IMG/VR virus record: IMGVR_UViG_3300037264_002017
Span: 1 to 21,744 of that record
Reading direction: 5' to 3' (one strand)
DNA: 21,744 bases
DNA from: a virus
The translations under genes and the position numbers were made by a program. Positions 4,833 to 13,996 of this stretch are shown piece after piece (position 1 is the stretch's first letter; the number at the start of each line of letters is the position of its first letter). Under the pieces are notes generated by a model. The model ran no database searches. It was not told the DNA's origin and saw only the letters and a program-made list of their open reading frames with translations.

Positions 4833-6851
4833 TCAGGCGTACGCCTGCCCGATGCTCGTGATTCGCACCAGCGCACCGTCGTAGCTCACCTCGACGCGCA
4901 CCAAGTCCACCGCGTTCGCTGCGACGCTGAGCACTGGATCGACGCCACCGGGTGACTGCGCATTCGCGTAGGCGAGCGTGTTCGCGCCAGCTGCTGACTG
5001 CTCGATTTCGAGGATGGCGCTCTTGCCAGCGAGCGCGGCGAAGTTCGTGAACGTGAGCGTCGTGTTGCCGCCGAGCTTGAAGCGCATGTAGTTCGAGACG
5101 GCGAGGTCGAGGTTGTTCGCGCCCGCCGGCAGCGTGCCGAAGTCGATCGGGAACGTGCGGAAGGAGCCCGAATGCGTGAAGGACGGCGTATCGCTCAGGT
5201 TGCCGGATTCGATGGCGCGCGTGTCCACGTCGCCAATGACGACGCGACCCTGTAAGCCCCCAGAGCCACCGCTCGGACCACCGCGCACCGTGGCGTCCCC
5301 ACCATCGCCGCCGCTTGCGTCACCTGATGTGCCACCGTTGCCGCCTGCGACGAGTGCGTTGCCAGCGTTCGCGCCGTTGGTTCCCGAGCCTGCTTGCGAC
5401 GTGCCGCCAGCGCCGCCGATGAGCGATGCCGCACCGCCTGCGCCGGGTGTCGAGCCGGCCGTTGCACTGCTGTTACCACCGTCGCCGGCTTGCGTGAGAG
5501 ATGCACCGCCGACGCCGCCTGCGCCAGCGCCCGTCGTCGTCCCGCCGTTGCCGGCATTGCAAGTGGACGCGCCACCAGCGCCGCCGTTTCCCGCGCCGTC
5601 TCCTGCGCCGCCTGTGCCGGCCACGGTGGCATAGGCACCACCAAGACCACCAGCGCCGCCCGCGCCGCCGCCAGGGCCAGCGTTAGCAAAAGTTACCTGA
5701 TAGGTGCCGCCCCCGCCGCCCGCGCTGCCACCGTCACCGGCACCGCCGCCACCGACGGTAATATTGACCGAGGCTCCCTGAGCGCCCGCCGAACCAGAAC
5801 CGGCACCGGCCGAACCACCAGGATTCGTGGAGATTTGGATCGGGCCGGCAGAGCCCGGAGTTTTGCCGGGATCGGTGCCACCGTCCGCAGCGGAACCACC
5901 GAAAATTGACAAGCCGCCACCAGAGCCACCAAAGCCAGTCGTAGTTGTGCCGCCGTTGCCGGCCAGGAGCGCGATAGAGCCACCATTGCCACCAAAGCCG
6001 GCGGCAGCCGCGCCGCCAACACCAGAAGTTAGGGTGAGCGCACCGCCATCGCCGCCATTGCCGCTCGTTGCACCTCCTGCGCCACCGTCCGCCGCTGGTA
6101 GCGATACGCCTCCCCCAGCGCCTCCGTTTCCGGTTGCACCACCTACACCGCCAGCAGTCGGGAAAAACGTTAGGCCACCAGAAGCACCGCCAGCGCCCGC
6201 ACCGTCTCCTGCACCGCCGCCACCACCACCGAAAACAACTGCGCCGCCAAGACCGCCGTCTGAGCCTGAACCTGCGCCCGCATTACCGCCTGCTTGGCCA
6301 CCCAAGATCAGATCGCCTGCGGGGCCTGGTAAATTGCCGGGATTTGTGCCTCCGTCCCCACCCAAGCCAGCGCTCCATTGGAGCGGACCGCCTGCCCCAC
6401 CATTGCCGAGCGTGGCCGCTCCACCGTTCCCGCCTATTGCTTGAACACCACCACCACCACCGCCCTGGCCGCCTCCGGTGTCTGCGCCACCATCCCCGCC
6501 TCTGAAAGTTATCGAATCTGCGGTCCCACCGTTGCCGCCTGTGCCATCCGCACCGTTTGCAGTGAAGATGCTCTGCACGGTGGCACCTTCTGCAATCTGC
6601 TCCTTGCCCGAGCGCACCGGATACCCCAGCGCCGTCTCGCCACCGATCAAGTCCCAGAACGCCTCACCCGTGCCCGCCGCCTTTGCGAGGTACCAGCCGG
6701 GGCGCGTGCCGCCGGTTTGGCGCGCAACCTTGCCCACGTCCGCCGCTGCGACGGCAACAGCTTGCCGCGCTGCTTCGTCCGCGTACTCAGCGAACTGGAC
6801 GTAGTGGATGCCGTCCGTGGTGGTCAGTAGCCTGTGCTTTTTTGTTGCCAT
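4833..6851 (-). CDS. Glycine-rich repeat tail fibre protein
   Basis: 672 residues in three parts. Residues 1-98 form an N-terminal domain, probably virion-attaching, with a pattern often seen in phage fibres (DVGKVARQTGGTRPGWYLAK). Residues 100-534 are very Gly-rich: about 19 imperfect units of some 20-27 residues, each with one short hydrophobic strand (ALTLTSG, SIALLAG, GLSIFGG, SVNITVGG) followed by a Gly-rich stretch such as GNGGAGG. Residues 535-672 form a beta-rich C-terminal domain with a typical phage fibre core (YMRFKLGGNTTLTFTNFAAL). I infer an adsorption fibre, with the repeats as a beta-helical or polyglycine-helix shaft. It follows the internal protein genes, the place of T7 gene 17. 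Mycobacterial PE_PGRS proteins look similar but lack these end domains. Confidence 0.8.
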   Translation of the reverse strand: MATKKHRLLTTTDGIHYVQFAEYADEAARQAVAVAAADVGKVARQTGGTRPGWYLAKAAGTGEAFWDLIGGETALGYPVRSGKEQIAEGATVQSIFTANGADGTGGNGGTADSITFRGGDGGADTGGGQGGGGGGVQAIGGNGGAATLGNGGAGGPLQWSAGLGGDGGTNPGNLPGPAGDLILGGQAGGNAGAGSGSDGGLGGAVVFGGGGGGAGDGAGAGGASGGLTFFPTAGGVGGATGNGGAGGGVSLPAADGGAGGATSGNGGDGGALTLTSGVGGAAAAGFGGNGGSIALLAGNGGTTTTGFGGSGGGLSIFGGSAADGGTDPGKTPGSAGPIQISTNPGGSAGAGSGSAGAQGASVNITVGGGGAGDGGSAGGGGGTYQVTFANAGPGGGAGGAGGLGGAYATVAGTGGAGDGAGNGGAGGASTCNAGNGGTTTGAGAGGVGGASLTQAGDGGNSSATAGSTPGAGGAASLIGGAGGTSQAGSGTNGANAGNALVAGGNGGTSGDASGGDGGDATVRGGPSGGSGGLQGRVVIGDVDTRAIESGNLSDTPSFTHSGSFRTFPIDFGTLPAGANNLDLAVSNYMRFKLGGNTTLTFTNFAALAGKSAILEIEQSAAGANTLAYANAQSPGGVDPVLSVAANAVDLVRVEVSYDGALVRITSIGQAYA
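5250..6554 (-). repeat. About 19 tandem Gly/beta-strand units, 60-80 bp each
   Basis: This is the coding region for residues 100-534 of the fibre protein. Each unit encodes a 4-6 residue strand and a GG-rich linker. The units differ strongly in DNA sequence but keep the protein pattern, so selection seems to act on structure rather than recent copying. The opposite strand reads as spurious Pro-rich ORFs. Confidence 0.8.
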
Positions 6852-6855
6852 GGGT

Positions 6856-7020
6856 TCAGTCCGTGATCACTTGCGTGCCATCCTCGGCCGTTACGAGCGT
6901 CACGCCGTCCTCGGTGACGACTTCGACGGCGGGTGTCGCAGCCGGTGACTCGGCTGGCTCTGCCGAGCGCATGGGGCGCCTGCCAGCCGAGCCCAGGAAT
7001 CTGCGACCGCTGCCAGGCAT
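6856..7020 (-). CDS. Small protein, 54 aa
   Basis: ATG 7020 overlaps the stop of the upstream gene (TGATG); the open frame extends further upstream, but only as an out-of-frame shadow of that gene. A basic N-terminus (MPGSGRRFLGSAGRRPMRS) is followed by an acidic tail made of a repeated strand pattern (EVVTEDGVTLVTAEDGTQVI). Function unknown. Similar very short acidic tails lie next to fibre genes in some phages, but I cannot name a family. The fibre gene starts 4 nt after its stop. Confidence 0.6.
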   Translation of the reverse strand: MPGSGRRFLGSAGRRPMRSAEPAESPAATPAVEVVTEDGVTLVTAEDGTQVITD

Positions 7021-7394
7021 CAGCTTACCGTGACGCGAATCTCGCCAGCACCCGCGGTGGTGCGGTAGGCGATGTGGGTGACGGCGATGGATCCAGGCGT
7101 TCCGGGCCGCTCGAACGCGAGGCCCTCCTCGTAGCGGTAGTCCCGCTGCTCGCCCGCCGACAGTTCCATGCAGCGGGTCACACCCGCGACCGCCGCCGGG
7201 TCCGCGACCGTTGCCGCGTCCCCGAACAGGATGCACAGCGGGTTCGCCCCGGTGTTCTGGACGGTGATGAAACGCCCCTGACCGGCCGAGATGTCCGCCA
7301 CGGCGTTGACCGCCGCCACAGCGACATCCACGAGGATGACCTTGCTTTCCAGTGGCGGCAGCGCATCGGCTGCCAGGGATTCCGCTGCGCTCAT
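7020..7394 (-). CDS. Small beta-rich virion protein
   Basis: 124 residues, ATG 7394 overlapping the stop of the upstream gene (ATGA). The core GRFITVQNTGANPLCILFGD, then ELSAGEQRDYRYEEGLAFER and GEIRVTVS, matches a widespread phage pattern in which a beta sandwich displays a QNTG..P..I.FG motif. Such proteins are usually minor head or tail structural components; the specific role is unknown. It lies between the ejection-protein candidate and the fibre genes, which supports a tail or fibre-attachment role. Confidence 0.7.
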   Translation of the reverse strand: MSAAESLAADALPPLESKVILVDVAVAAVNAVADISAGQGRFITVQNTGANPLCILFGDAATVADPAAVAGVTRCMELSAGEQRDYRYEEGLAFERPGTPGSIAVTHIAYRTTAGAGEIRVTVS

Positions 7395-10213
7395 TGCACA
7401 CCCCCTGCAATCCTGTCCAAATCGGACATTTCGTATTGTACCAGACGTTTGGTCGATGCACTGCGCAGGACGGCACGCGACCTACCCTGTTGCGCCTGCT
7501 GCTCCTGTTGCGTCACCCGCATCGTGGCCTGCTGATAGAATAACATCTGATCAGGCAAGAGAGAAGGATCAGTGGGCATCCTGAACAAGATCCCAAGCTG
7601 TAACCTCTTGTTATAGGGTATCTCGGGACCCTTCTCCATGATGTAGTCGTGGATGCCGTCCTGGATCTCCTGGTAAATGACCGGGTACATCGCCTGCAGC
7701 GCGTTGGTCTCATCCAACGTCAGCCGGCCCTCGTACATCCGGTCGAGCACGATAAGCGGGTCTTCCGCCACGGCCATCTCTCGAGCGAATTTGGCAATCT
7801 CCGAGTCTGAATACATGGGCTCCTGCCCGAACAAAGTCGGGAAGTTCGTCGGTGGCGGTGCGACCTGTGCCATGTAATTGAGATTCCTGAGAATCTGAAC
7901 AGCAAGTGCCGCGGTGATGTTGGGCGCGACGTCGGCGGCGTCACCCATGCTCGTCCGCACGCGCTCTTCTACTGCGCCGGGGTTCTGCACGTACTGGTTC
8001 ACTTCTGCGATTTTGGACACCAAAGCACGTCGCCCGCGGTCGCCACCATCAGCGAGCGCCACCGTGGTTGGCGTCAACGTACGCCGCAATCCTTGCACAA
8101 TTTTGGCCGGTCTATCAGAGAAGAAATCCACCACGCGGTTTTTCACGTGCGTCTGTGTGGATAACTTCAAATTCGAAATCTTCGCCATTCGGCCCCAGAA
8201 ACTCACCGGGTTCATCGCGGCGTCGATGCCCTCGCGTACGGCGATTGATGCCAACGCTCCTGGCCATCCAGCAACCATGCCGCCGACAAGCACGGGGGCA
8301 AAACGGTCGCGCATCGCTCGGGTGAGTGCACCTTCCTGCTCGGCTTTCATCATGGCTTCCGCCTGATGTCTTGGCACCAAGATGCGGTCAACCTCATCGA
8401 ATGATCCGTCCAACTTCTTGGACAGCCGGGACAACGCTTGGGAAGCCTCGGCGCCCCCTTCGTAATATTTTTCGACGATGGCTGCCGCGCGTTTCTGTGT
8501 TGCCGCGCGCTGCGTGAACGCCTCATTCTTGCGGAAGTTGCGGTTGAGCGACGGGTCGCGCAGCAACTTCTCGAACGCGTCCGGGTTCGCTTTGTACGCA
8601 CCAACATTCGCGCCCTTGCGCGTGTGCACCATCAAATTCTGACGCACGAAATTTGTGGTTTCCTTCTGTTCCTTGTGCAACAGGTTCAACTCACGCTGCA
8701 ACCCTGCGGCATCGGGCCCCCACAAATCCTCGCGCTCGAGGAAATCAGCGACATCCTTGCGCATCGCAATGAGCGCTTCGTCGAGGTTGCGTTCTTGCCG
8801 AGTGCGTGGAAGCCCGGCCTTGATGGCATCCCAATCGACGAATTCGTCCAGGTCTTTGCGCAATTGCAGCATGCCCTCGAACACCCGTGGAGCATCCGCG
8901 GTGGCATCGCCAACACTTCGTGGGATGTTCTTGACCACTGCGCGCAGGCGTCCTGCCATCACTGCCTGGTCCCCAAAGTCGTACAACTTCGCCGCGCGCT
9001 CCTGCGCATGCGCTTCGGCTGCCTTCGCGTCGAACCGCTTGCCGCCTGTCTTTTTCAATTTCAACGGCCCAGGATCAATGCGGTTGGCGAGCGCCGAAAT
9101 GTCCTGTAATTTGTCCGACGCTGCGTTGACGACTGCCGCGTCATTGGGCGATTTGATGAGACGTCCGACGTTCTTCAACTTGCCCGACCACGCGAAATCG
9201 ACCAGACTGTCGAGCGCCTGTTCCGATTCGTCAAAGTCCTTCGCCATACTCTTGGCAAAGTCCGGCACGGGGTCAGGGCCGAAGTATTTGGCTCGAGTTT
9301 CAGCGTTGGCCACTTCGTCGATGACGTCTGCTTTGCCCGGGTTGAATTTCTTCTGCACAGCGATGAGCGCATCCTGTAACTTGGGAGCGACACCGGATGC
9401 GGCCTGACTACCTGTGGCACCCTCCCACAACTTTGCGAGACCGCGCCCCGTACCTTGGGCGGTCGCCGTGAACATACGACCCAATATCGGCACGGCAGTC
9501 ATTGCGCCGCCGCCCCACACGGCGCCTTGTCCAGCGCCGGCCAGGATGTGTTCTGCTACGTCCTTCGGGTCTCCGATATCTGCTTCACCAACACCGTGCG
9601 CGGCTCCATAAAACGAACCCTCAACCGCACCACGAACACCAGACGCCACGGCCTGCTTGACGAGTGTACCCGTACCGAGCATCCTCGCCGTTGCCTCGGC
9701 TGCTTTCTCGCCAGCCTGCGCGGCTGCCCGTGGGAACGCCGTCAGCGCTCGGGCAGCCTCAGCGGCAACACCCGTGCCTCGAATGCCAGCGGCAGGCAAT
9801 GACGCCACCGCGGTCAGTATCTCGCCGGCCGTCCACTCTGGATTCTGCTCGCGGATGGCCCGAACCTGCGGACCCAGATTCTCTGTCAATTCGAGTTCAT
9901 CGAGCATCTGCGCGGCAGCCGGTAACGCACCACCCACCACCAGGTTGGCAGCACCAAGCGCCGCCGCGGCAAACGGCCGGTCCTTTTGTTGGTGCTCGAG
10001 GATGGTCTTCTCATCCGCAAGCTGCCAACCATGCGTCAGATAATCAGAGAGCTCCTGCGGGTCAACTTTAGAAACGTAGCCGGTCTCCTCGTTTACAATG
10101 TGGTATTCGTCTTCGTTGACAGGGACGAAATCACCACTCCTGATGCCGGTTGTGGCTTCGGCCTCATCCCGCCACTCAGGTTGGCCGGTCTTCTTGTCCC
10201 AGATCAGGCGCAT
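7391..10213 (-). CDS. Large internal (ejection) virion protein candidate, 940 aa
   Basis: The ATG at 10213 overlaps the preceding TAA (TAATG). The protein is long and mainly helical. It has Ala/Gly-rich hydrophobic segments near residues 81-103 (FAAAALGAANLVVGGALPAA), about 220-265 and about 635-665 (APVLVGGMVAGWPGALASIA), long charged helices between them, and a helical C-terminus (DPLIVLDRMYEGRLTLDETN, then LQAMYPVIYQEI) that ends in a Gln-rich stretch. Its size and place after the nozzle gene match T7 gp15/gp16, proteins packed in the head and ejected to carry DNA across the envelope. No lytic transglycosylase motif is visible, unlike T7 gp16. The ejection role is therefore inferred from order, size and composition. 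Confidence 0.75.
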   Translation of the reverse strand: MRLIWDKKTGQPEWRDEAEATTGIRSGDFVPVNEDEYHIVNEETGYVSKVDPQELSDYLTHGWQLADEKTILEHQQKDRPFAAAALGAANLVVGGALPAAAQMLDELELTENLGPQVRAIREQNPEWTAGEILTAVASLPAAGIRGTGVAAEAARALTAFPRAAAQAGEKAAEATARMLGTGTLVKQAVASGVRGAVEGSFYGAAHGVGEADIGDPKDVAEHILAGAGQGAVWGGGAMTAVPILGRMFTATAQGTGRGLAKLWEGATGSQAASGVAPKLQDALIAVQKKFNPGKADVIDEVANAETRAKYFGPDPVPDFAKSMAKDFDESEQALDSLVDFAWSGKLKNVGRLIKSPNDAAVVNAASDKLQDISALANRIDPGPLKLKKTGGKRFDAKAAEAHAQERAAKLYDFGDQAVMAGRLRAVVKNIPRSVGDATADAPRVFEGMLQLRKDLDEFVDWDAIKAGLPRTRQERNLDEALIAMRKDVADFLEREDLWGPDAAGLQRELNLLHKEQKETTNFVRQNLMVHTRKGANVGAYKANPDAFEKLLRDPSLNRNFRKNEAFTQRAATQKRAAAIVEKYYEGGAEASQALSRLSKKLDGSFDEVDRILVPRHQAEAMMKAEQEGALTRAMRDRFAPVLVGGMVAGWPGALASIAVREGIDAAMNPVSFWGRMAKISNLKLSTQTHVKNRVVDFFSDRPAKIVQGLRRTLTPTTVALADGGDRGRRALVSKIAEVNQYVQNPGAVEERVRTSMGDAADVAPNITAALAVQILRNLNYMAQVAPPPTNFPTLFGQEPMYSDSEIAKFAREMAVAEDPLIVLDRMYEGRLTLDETNALQAMYPVIYQEIQDGIHDYIMEKGPEIPYNKRLQLGILFRMPTDPSLLPDQMLFYQQATMRVTQQEQQAQQGRSRAVLRSASTKRLVQYEMSDLDRIAGGVQ

Positions 10214-12282
10214 TACTGCACCCGGGGAGCGCTCAGGGGGCCCTCGTCGCGCATGCGCTCGACGTCAACCTGACGTTCGCGCTCGCGGAACTCTTCGCGT
10301 TCAGCAGGCCGTCCCATCATATACACAGTGTCAATCTGGTCTGAAATGCTCTGTTGGATGTTTTGCAAACGGTCGAGCACTTCTTCGCCAGTGAGCGCCT
10401 GCGAAATCCCACCGAATGCGTTTTCAATCCATTTGAGTTCGGCAAACGCAGCTTGAGCACCCGTGACCACACGCCGGTAATCGACGAATGCCTGCGTAAT
10501 AGCGCCGTACGTCTTGATGTCTTCTTTGGGCACGATGAGCGGCCCAAATGCACCCTTGGCGAGCCATCGCTGCACGAAAGTCGGCACACCGTGACGTTGG
10601 ACCTGCGTCATTAGGCGCTTGAACGACTGATCGGCACCCTTCAATGGTCGGTACTTCTCCGCCATACGTTCCACAACTTTCGGGTCGTACCCGGCAGCCT
10701 CAGCATCCCCCTTCATCTTGTCAATCTTGGCTGCCATGTCGATGAGCTTGCCAGCCTGGGCGAGAGTGTCACCACGACGCATCGCACGAGCCGACGCCTG
10801 CACCTGATTCTGCGCCACGCCAACACGTTCCGCGGCTTGCTGGCGACGAAGCTGCGCGATGATTTGATCAACCTGCGCCTTCGCTTTGGTGCCGCTGACC
10901 TTCGCTCCGAAGCTCTCAGCAATCGCAATCACGCCTTCAATCTCTGCGGCTTTGGCCGCGCCAATTTGTGCGAGCCTGTCCGAGAACACCTGACGCGCTG
11001 CCGCCAATCCACGCAAGTCGCCCTCGAGTGCACCCTCGCTACGCGCCAGAGCGTTCTCCTGCGCCGCGATGTCGGCGTCCATGATTTTGTTGATGTTGTC
11101 CCAGAATCCAGTTTGTACACCTTGGCCGCGCAGGAACCCGTCGAGCATGGCGCCGAACACGAAAGCAACTTTGCTGCCAGTCGACGCCGACTGGAACACG
11201 TGCGCCGGGTCCACCTTTCGGTCGCGGATGGCAGTGAGATTGTCGTCAAACGTCTGAATGCGGCGCCCTACGTCGTCACCAGCACGTTGGTAGGCTGCCT
11301 GTTCTTGCGCGTATTTGTCCCGGATGATGCGCGCCTGCTTGGCCGCAACTTCGGATGCGATGTTGGCCTGCGCCAGCGTAGAGGCTTGAATCCCATGGAG
11401 CGCCTGAACCTCCATGTCGTATGTCTGGTTGTACTGCTCCTGCGCCGTATTCATGTTTATGACGGCGGTTTCGAAATTCTTGCGTACTCGAGGATCAACG
11501 GCACCGCCAGCAGTCATCCCAGCCATCGCCGCCTGCAGCATGGCGTTGCGCATGACTTGTAATTCGTCCCAAGCACCCTGCCTCTGGACGTTGGCAGCAG
11601 CAATCGGGTCGGTCGCTTCAACCGGTGTCGCACGCGCAGACAAATCAGCCTTACGCTGCTCTTCGGCTTGTGCCTGTTGCGTACCGCGCGCCGCAATGCC
11701 ACCAGCCGGTATGCCACCACCACCCGCGAGTTTTTCCATGCCGCGAGCAAAAGCCCCCACACCCAAGACTTCGCCGCCAGCCTTGATCCTCTCCAACACA
11801 GAGGGAGTCGCCGGTTGCGGTACAGGTACAGGTTGTGCTGCCGGCTGCGCCGACTCGTAATCGTATGGGAGTTCACCTTCTATCGCGGCTGCCTCACGTG
11901 CCCGCTGGTCGGCTTCTTCCTGCGTGTGCGCCTCGCCGGTTTCGGGATTCACATAAACAGGAACACCAGGCGCCAACCCGCGAGCACGGGCGGCACGTTC
12001 AATCTGCGACCCTGTGAGTGGTTTCTTCTTCTTGGGCGCCTGCGGCGTAATCCGGGCGGTTGCCCGTTCTGGCGCCTCCGCCCAAGTTCCGGCGGGCTGC
12101 ACCGACATGATGTCAGACGCATTTGGGTCGTCCGGATCTGAAATCAAAAATTCTGGACGAGGAGCCGCGCCGCTGTTCCACGAGATGACGCCCTGCATCA
12201 TCTGTTGGATATTGTTGGGATCGTCGTCCTCGAGCGTGTGCCACCGGACGCCCCACGACGGTTTCTTCTCACCGTCAGGCAT
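10213..12282 (-). CDS. Internal virion protein candidate, coiled-coil rich, 689 aa
   Basis: ATG 12282 overlaps the upstream stop (TGATG) and is preferred over in-frame codons further upstream. The N-terminal about 200 residues are hydrophilic, Pro/Ala-rich and probably disordered (AQPAAQPVPVPQPATPSVLE). The middle and C-terminus are long Ala/Gln/Arg-rich helices (ASTLAQANIASEVAAKQARI, AKAAEIEGVIAIAESFGAKV) likely to form coiled coils. There is one short Gly-rich hydrophobic patch near SKVAFVFGAMLDGFLRG. No enzyme motif is seen. Together with the 940-aa and 344-aa genes it fills the T7 gp14-gp16 position, so a head-internal, ejected protein is the best guess. Confidence 0.7.
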   Translation of the reverse strand: MPDGEKKPSWGVRWHTLEDDDPNNIQQMMQGVISWNSGAAPRPEFLISDPDDPNASDIMSVQPAGTWAEAPERATARITPQAPKKKKPLTGSQIERAARARGLAPGVPVYVNPETGEAHTQEEADQRAREAAAIEGELPYDYESAQPAAQPVPVPQPATPSVLERIKAGGEVLGVGAFARGMEKLAGGGGIPAGGIAARGTQQAQAEEQRKADLSARATPVEATDPIAAANVQRQGAWDELQVMRNAMLQAAMAGMTAGGAVDPRVRKNFETAVINMNTAQEQYNQTYDMEVQALHGIQASTLAQANIASEVAAKQARIIRDKYAQEQAAYQRAGDDVGRRIQTFDDNLTAIRDRKVDPAHVFQSASTGSKVAFVFGAMLDGFLRGQGVQTGFWDNINKIMDADIAAQENALARSEGALEGDLRGLAAARQVFSDRLAQIGAAKAAEIEGVIAIAESFGAKVSGTKAKAQVDQIIAQLRRQQAAERVGVAQNQVQASARAMRRGDTLAQAGKLIDMAAKIDKMKGDAEAAGYDPKVVERMAEKYRPLKGADQSFKRLMTQVQRHGVPTFVQRWLAKGAFGPLIVPKEDIKTYGAITQAFVDYRRVVTGAQAAFAELKWIENAFGGISQALTGEEVLDRLQNIQQSISDQIDTVYMMGRPAEREEFRERERQVDVERMRDEGPLSAPRVQ

Positions 12283-13316
12283 CAGAACGTCCCGGTGTTT
12301 GGATTCCCGTAAACGCCAGCCATGGGGGGAGCTACGACGGGAGCCTGCGCACCACCAGGCGCGGACGGCGCAAACGGTTGCCAACCAAGCGCACCAGCGC
12401 CACTGAGCCCACCAACAATAGCGCCCTGCACCCCCTGCGCGTGTTGCTGCTGGTACCCGGCATTTGCCGCCTGTTGGCCGGCAATGAGTTGATTGATGCC
12501 CTGAATGCCACCCTGTTGCAACCCGAGCGCAGCCAGAATCTGTTGCGCTTGTGCCTGATCAGCCGACAAGCCCAATCCCGCTCGAGCCAATTCTTGCCCG
12601 CCAAAACCCATGCCCAGATTGGCCGTACCCAGGAACGCCTGCAAGTCCTGATTGGCTCCTGTATCAAGGAGCCCAGCGGCGCCCAGCTGCGCTTGCAGGT
12701 CTTGACCGCGGGTTGTCCCCAGATTTTGACCCAACAATCCCTGCGCCGCCTGCTGCTCCTGCGCCCGCAGTTGCGCAGCTTCGCGGCCGAATTGCGCGGT
12801 CATCTCAGGCGTTGCAAGTTGTGCGCCACGCAGACCGCCGGAAAGTCCGGAAGGACCGCCAGCCGCTGCGAGCGTCATCTGCTGGCGCAACCCTTGCTCC
12901 ATAGCGCCTTGCAACAGTGGCTGCGCGGCCGATGGACCACCGCCGAGTGCCTGCTGATACAGGATGTTCGACAGTTGGTTCTGCGCCTGTTGATTTTGGA
13001 GATTCTCGACGTCCATGCCGGGGATGCGTCCACGTCCGCCAAGCTGGTACGGCGCCGCAAGCGGGAATCCCTGCTGTGGTCCCATTGGCATCTGTTGCGA
13101 TAGGGGAGGCGCAGTGTACGGAGCCGGCCCGGTGTACGGTCCGGGCCTGGGCGCACCACCAAGCGTCATGCCAGGGAGCGGCACATCAGTGGGCATGACA
13201 CCGCGATCCCTGATGAGCTTGTTTATCGTTTCAGGAGAGAATGGTCCTGTGCCACCACTTGCTGCGCCAGCGCGCAGAGCAGCACCTTCCTGCGGAGACC
13301 ACGGCGCCGTGGTCAT
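12282..13316 (-). CDS. Gln/Ala/Gly-rich structural protein, 344 aa
   Basis: ATG 13316 overlaps the upstream stop (ATGA). The first about 100 residues are Pro/Gly-rich and probably disordered; the rest is a repetitive helix-forming stretch (LRAQEQQAAQGLLGQNLGTT, NQDLQAFLGTANLGMGFGGQ, AQAQQILAALGLQQGG) with near-repeats built on QDLQAxLG. Such Gln/Ala-rich proteins are common among uncharacterised minor virion proteins, next to ejection proteins. No catalytic or membrane motif is evident. The exact role is unknown. Confidence 0.68.
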   Translation of the reverse strand: MTTAPWSPQEGAALRAGAASGGTGPFSPETINKLIRDRGVMPTDVPLPGMTLGGAPRPGPYTGPAPYTAPPLSQQMPMGPQQGFPLAAPYQLGGRGRIPGMDVENLQNQQAQNQLSNILYQQALGGGPSAAQPLLQGAMEQGLRQQMTLAAAGGPSGLSGGLRGAQLATPEMTAQFGREAAQLRAQEQQAAQGLLGQNLGTTRGQDLQAQLGAAGLLDTGANQDLQAFLGTANLGMGFGGQELARAGLGLSADQAQAQQILAALGLQQGGIQGINQLIAGQQAANAGYQQQHAQGVQGAIVGGLSGAGALGWQPFAPSAPGGAQAPVVAPPMAGVYGNPNTGTF

Positions 13317-13993
13317 CGGCGCCTCGTTGCTCGTGCGGTTGGCCGCACGGCCGGCATCGTGCGGGTGGGAGCCGGGATACCAGCGGTACGCCTGGGCAGC
13401 TGCGCTGTTGCTGGTGCGATGGCTGCCCTACCCGTGAGTGGTCGAGAAGCACCGGCTCCCGGCGGGGGGGCCGTTGGACCACCCGGCGGCGGTCGCCATG
13501 GATATCTCGCCCCAAGCGGGCCCGGCGGACCACGCGGCATCGGAGGCGGCGCGACAGGTGGTGGAAACTGTGGACCCATCGGTCCGCCCCATCCGTACAT
13601 GCCGCCAATCTGCGGGACGCCGCCAATGGGTGCGCCGAACAACTGTGGAGCCTGGCCGGCTTGCGCCTGTGCAACGGTCGGCAACGCACCACCAACTTGA
13701 CCGCCAGCGATTTGCCGCGGCGCGGCGATGGGTGCAAACAAGCCACCAGGCTGGGAAAATTGCGCATACGGAGTCGCCTGCGGACCCATGAGGCCCAACA
13801 CCGCCTGCTGCGCCGCAGTGAGCCCGCCAGTTTGCGGCGCCCCGATTTGCAAACCCTGCAACACCGACTCTGGAATAGGCGGCAGAGGCCGCGACGGACC
13901 CGTCGGTACCTGGACAGGACCGCCGAGCAAGCCACCGGGACCAAACACTGAGCCAACGAGTGGCACATCCTCGAGGAACGGAACGCCGGCCAT
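13313..13993 (-). CDS. Pro/Gly-rich low-complexity virion-region protein, 226 aa
   Basis: ATG 13993 follows the nozzle stop by 3 nt, with AGGAAGG in the end of that gene. The N-terminus is hydrophobic and Gly-rich (MAGVPFLEDVPLVGSVFGPG), the middle is Ala/Gln/Gly-rich, and the C-terminal half is extremely Pro-rich (FPPPVAPPPMPRGPPGPLGA) with a basic end (RPTARATRRR). It is likely disordered. It lies first in the run of four candidate internal proteins, near the T7 gp14 position, but shows no similarity that I can see. The strong compositional bias makes homology calls unreliable. Confidence 0.65.
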   Translation of the reverse strand: MAGVPFLEDVPLVGSVFGPGGLLGGPVQVPTGPSRPLPPIPESVLQGLQIGAPQTGGLTAAQQAVLGLMGPQATPYAQFSQPGGLFAPIAAPRQIAGGQVGGALPTVAQAQAGQAPQLFGAPIGGVPQIGGMYGWGGPMGPQFPPPVAPPPMPRGPPGPLGARYPWRPPPGGPTAPPPGAGASRPLTGRAAIAPATAQLPRRTAGIPAPTRTMPAVRPTARATRRR

Positions 13994-13996
13994 TGT

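Noticed and set aside
4834-4847. 14-bp perfect palindrome CAGGCGTACGCCTG at the end of the fibre gene
   Set aside because: About one such palindrome is expected by chance in a window of this size, and there is no loop or T-tract for a terminator.
5113-6444. Pro-rich plus-strand ORFs opposite the Gly-rich fibre gene (5113-5634, 5827-6444)
   Set aside because: They are the mirror of Gly codons on the other strand (GGN read as CCN), have no proper ribosome sites, and the minus strand gene has clear end domains.
4833-6851. Mycobacterial PE_PGRS protein as identity for the Gly-rich ORF
   Set aside because: It has phage-fibre-type end domains, no PE domain, and lies in a phage late operon.
8438-11562. 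Plus-strand ORFs of 220-250 codons (8438-9109, 8655-9407, 10837-11562)
   Set aside because: All lie antisense inside the 940 and 689-aa genes, without starts or recognisable domains.
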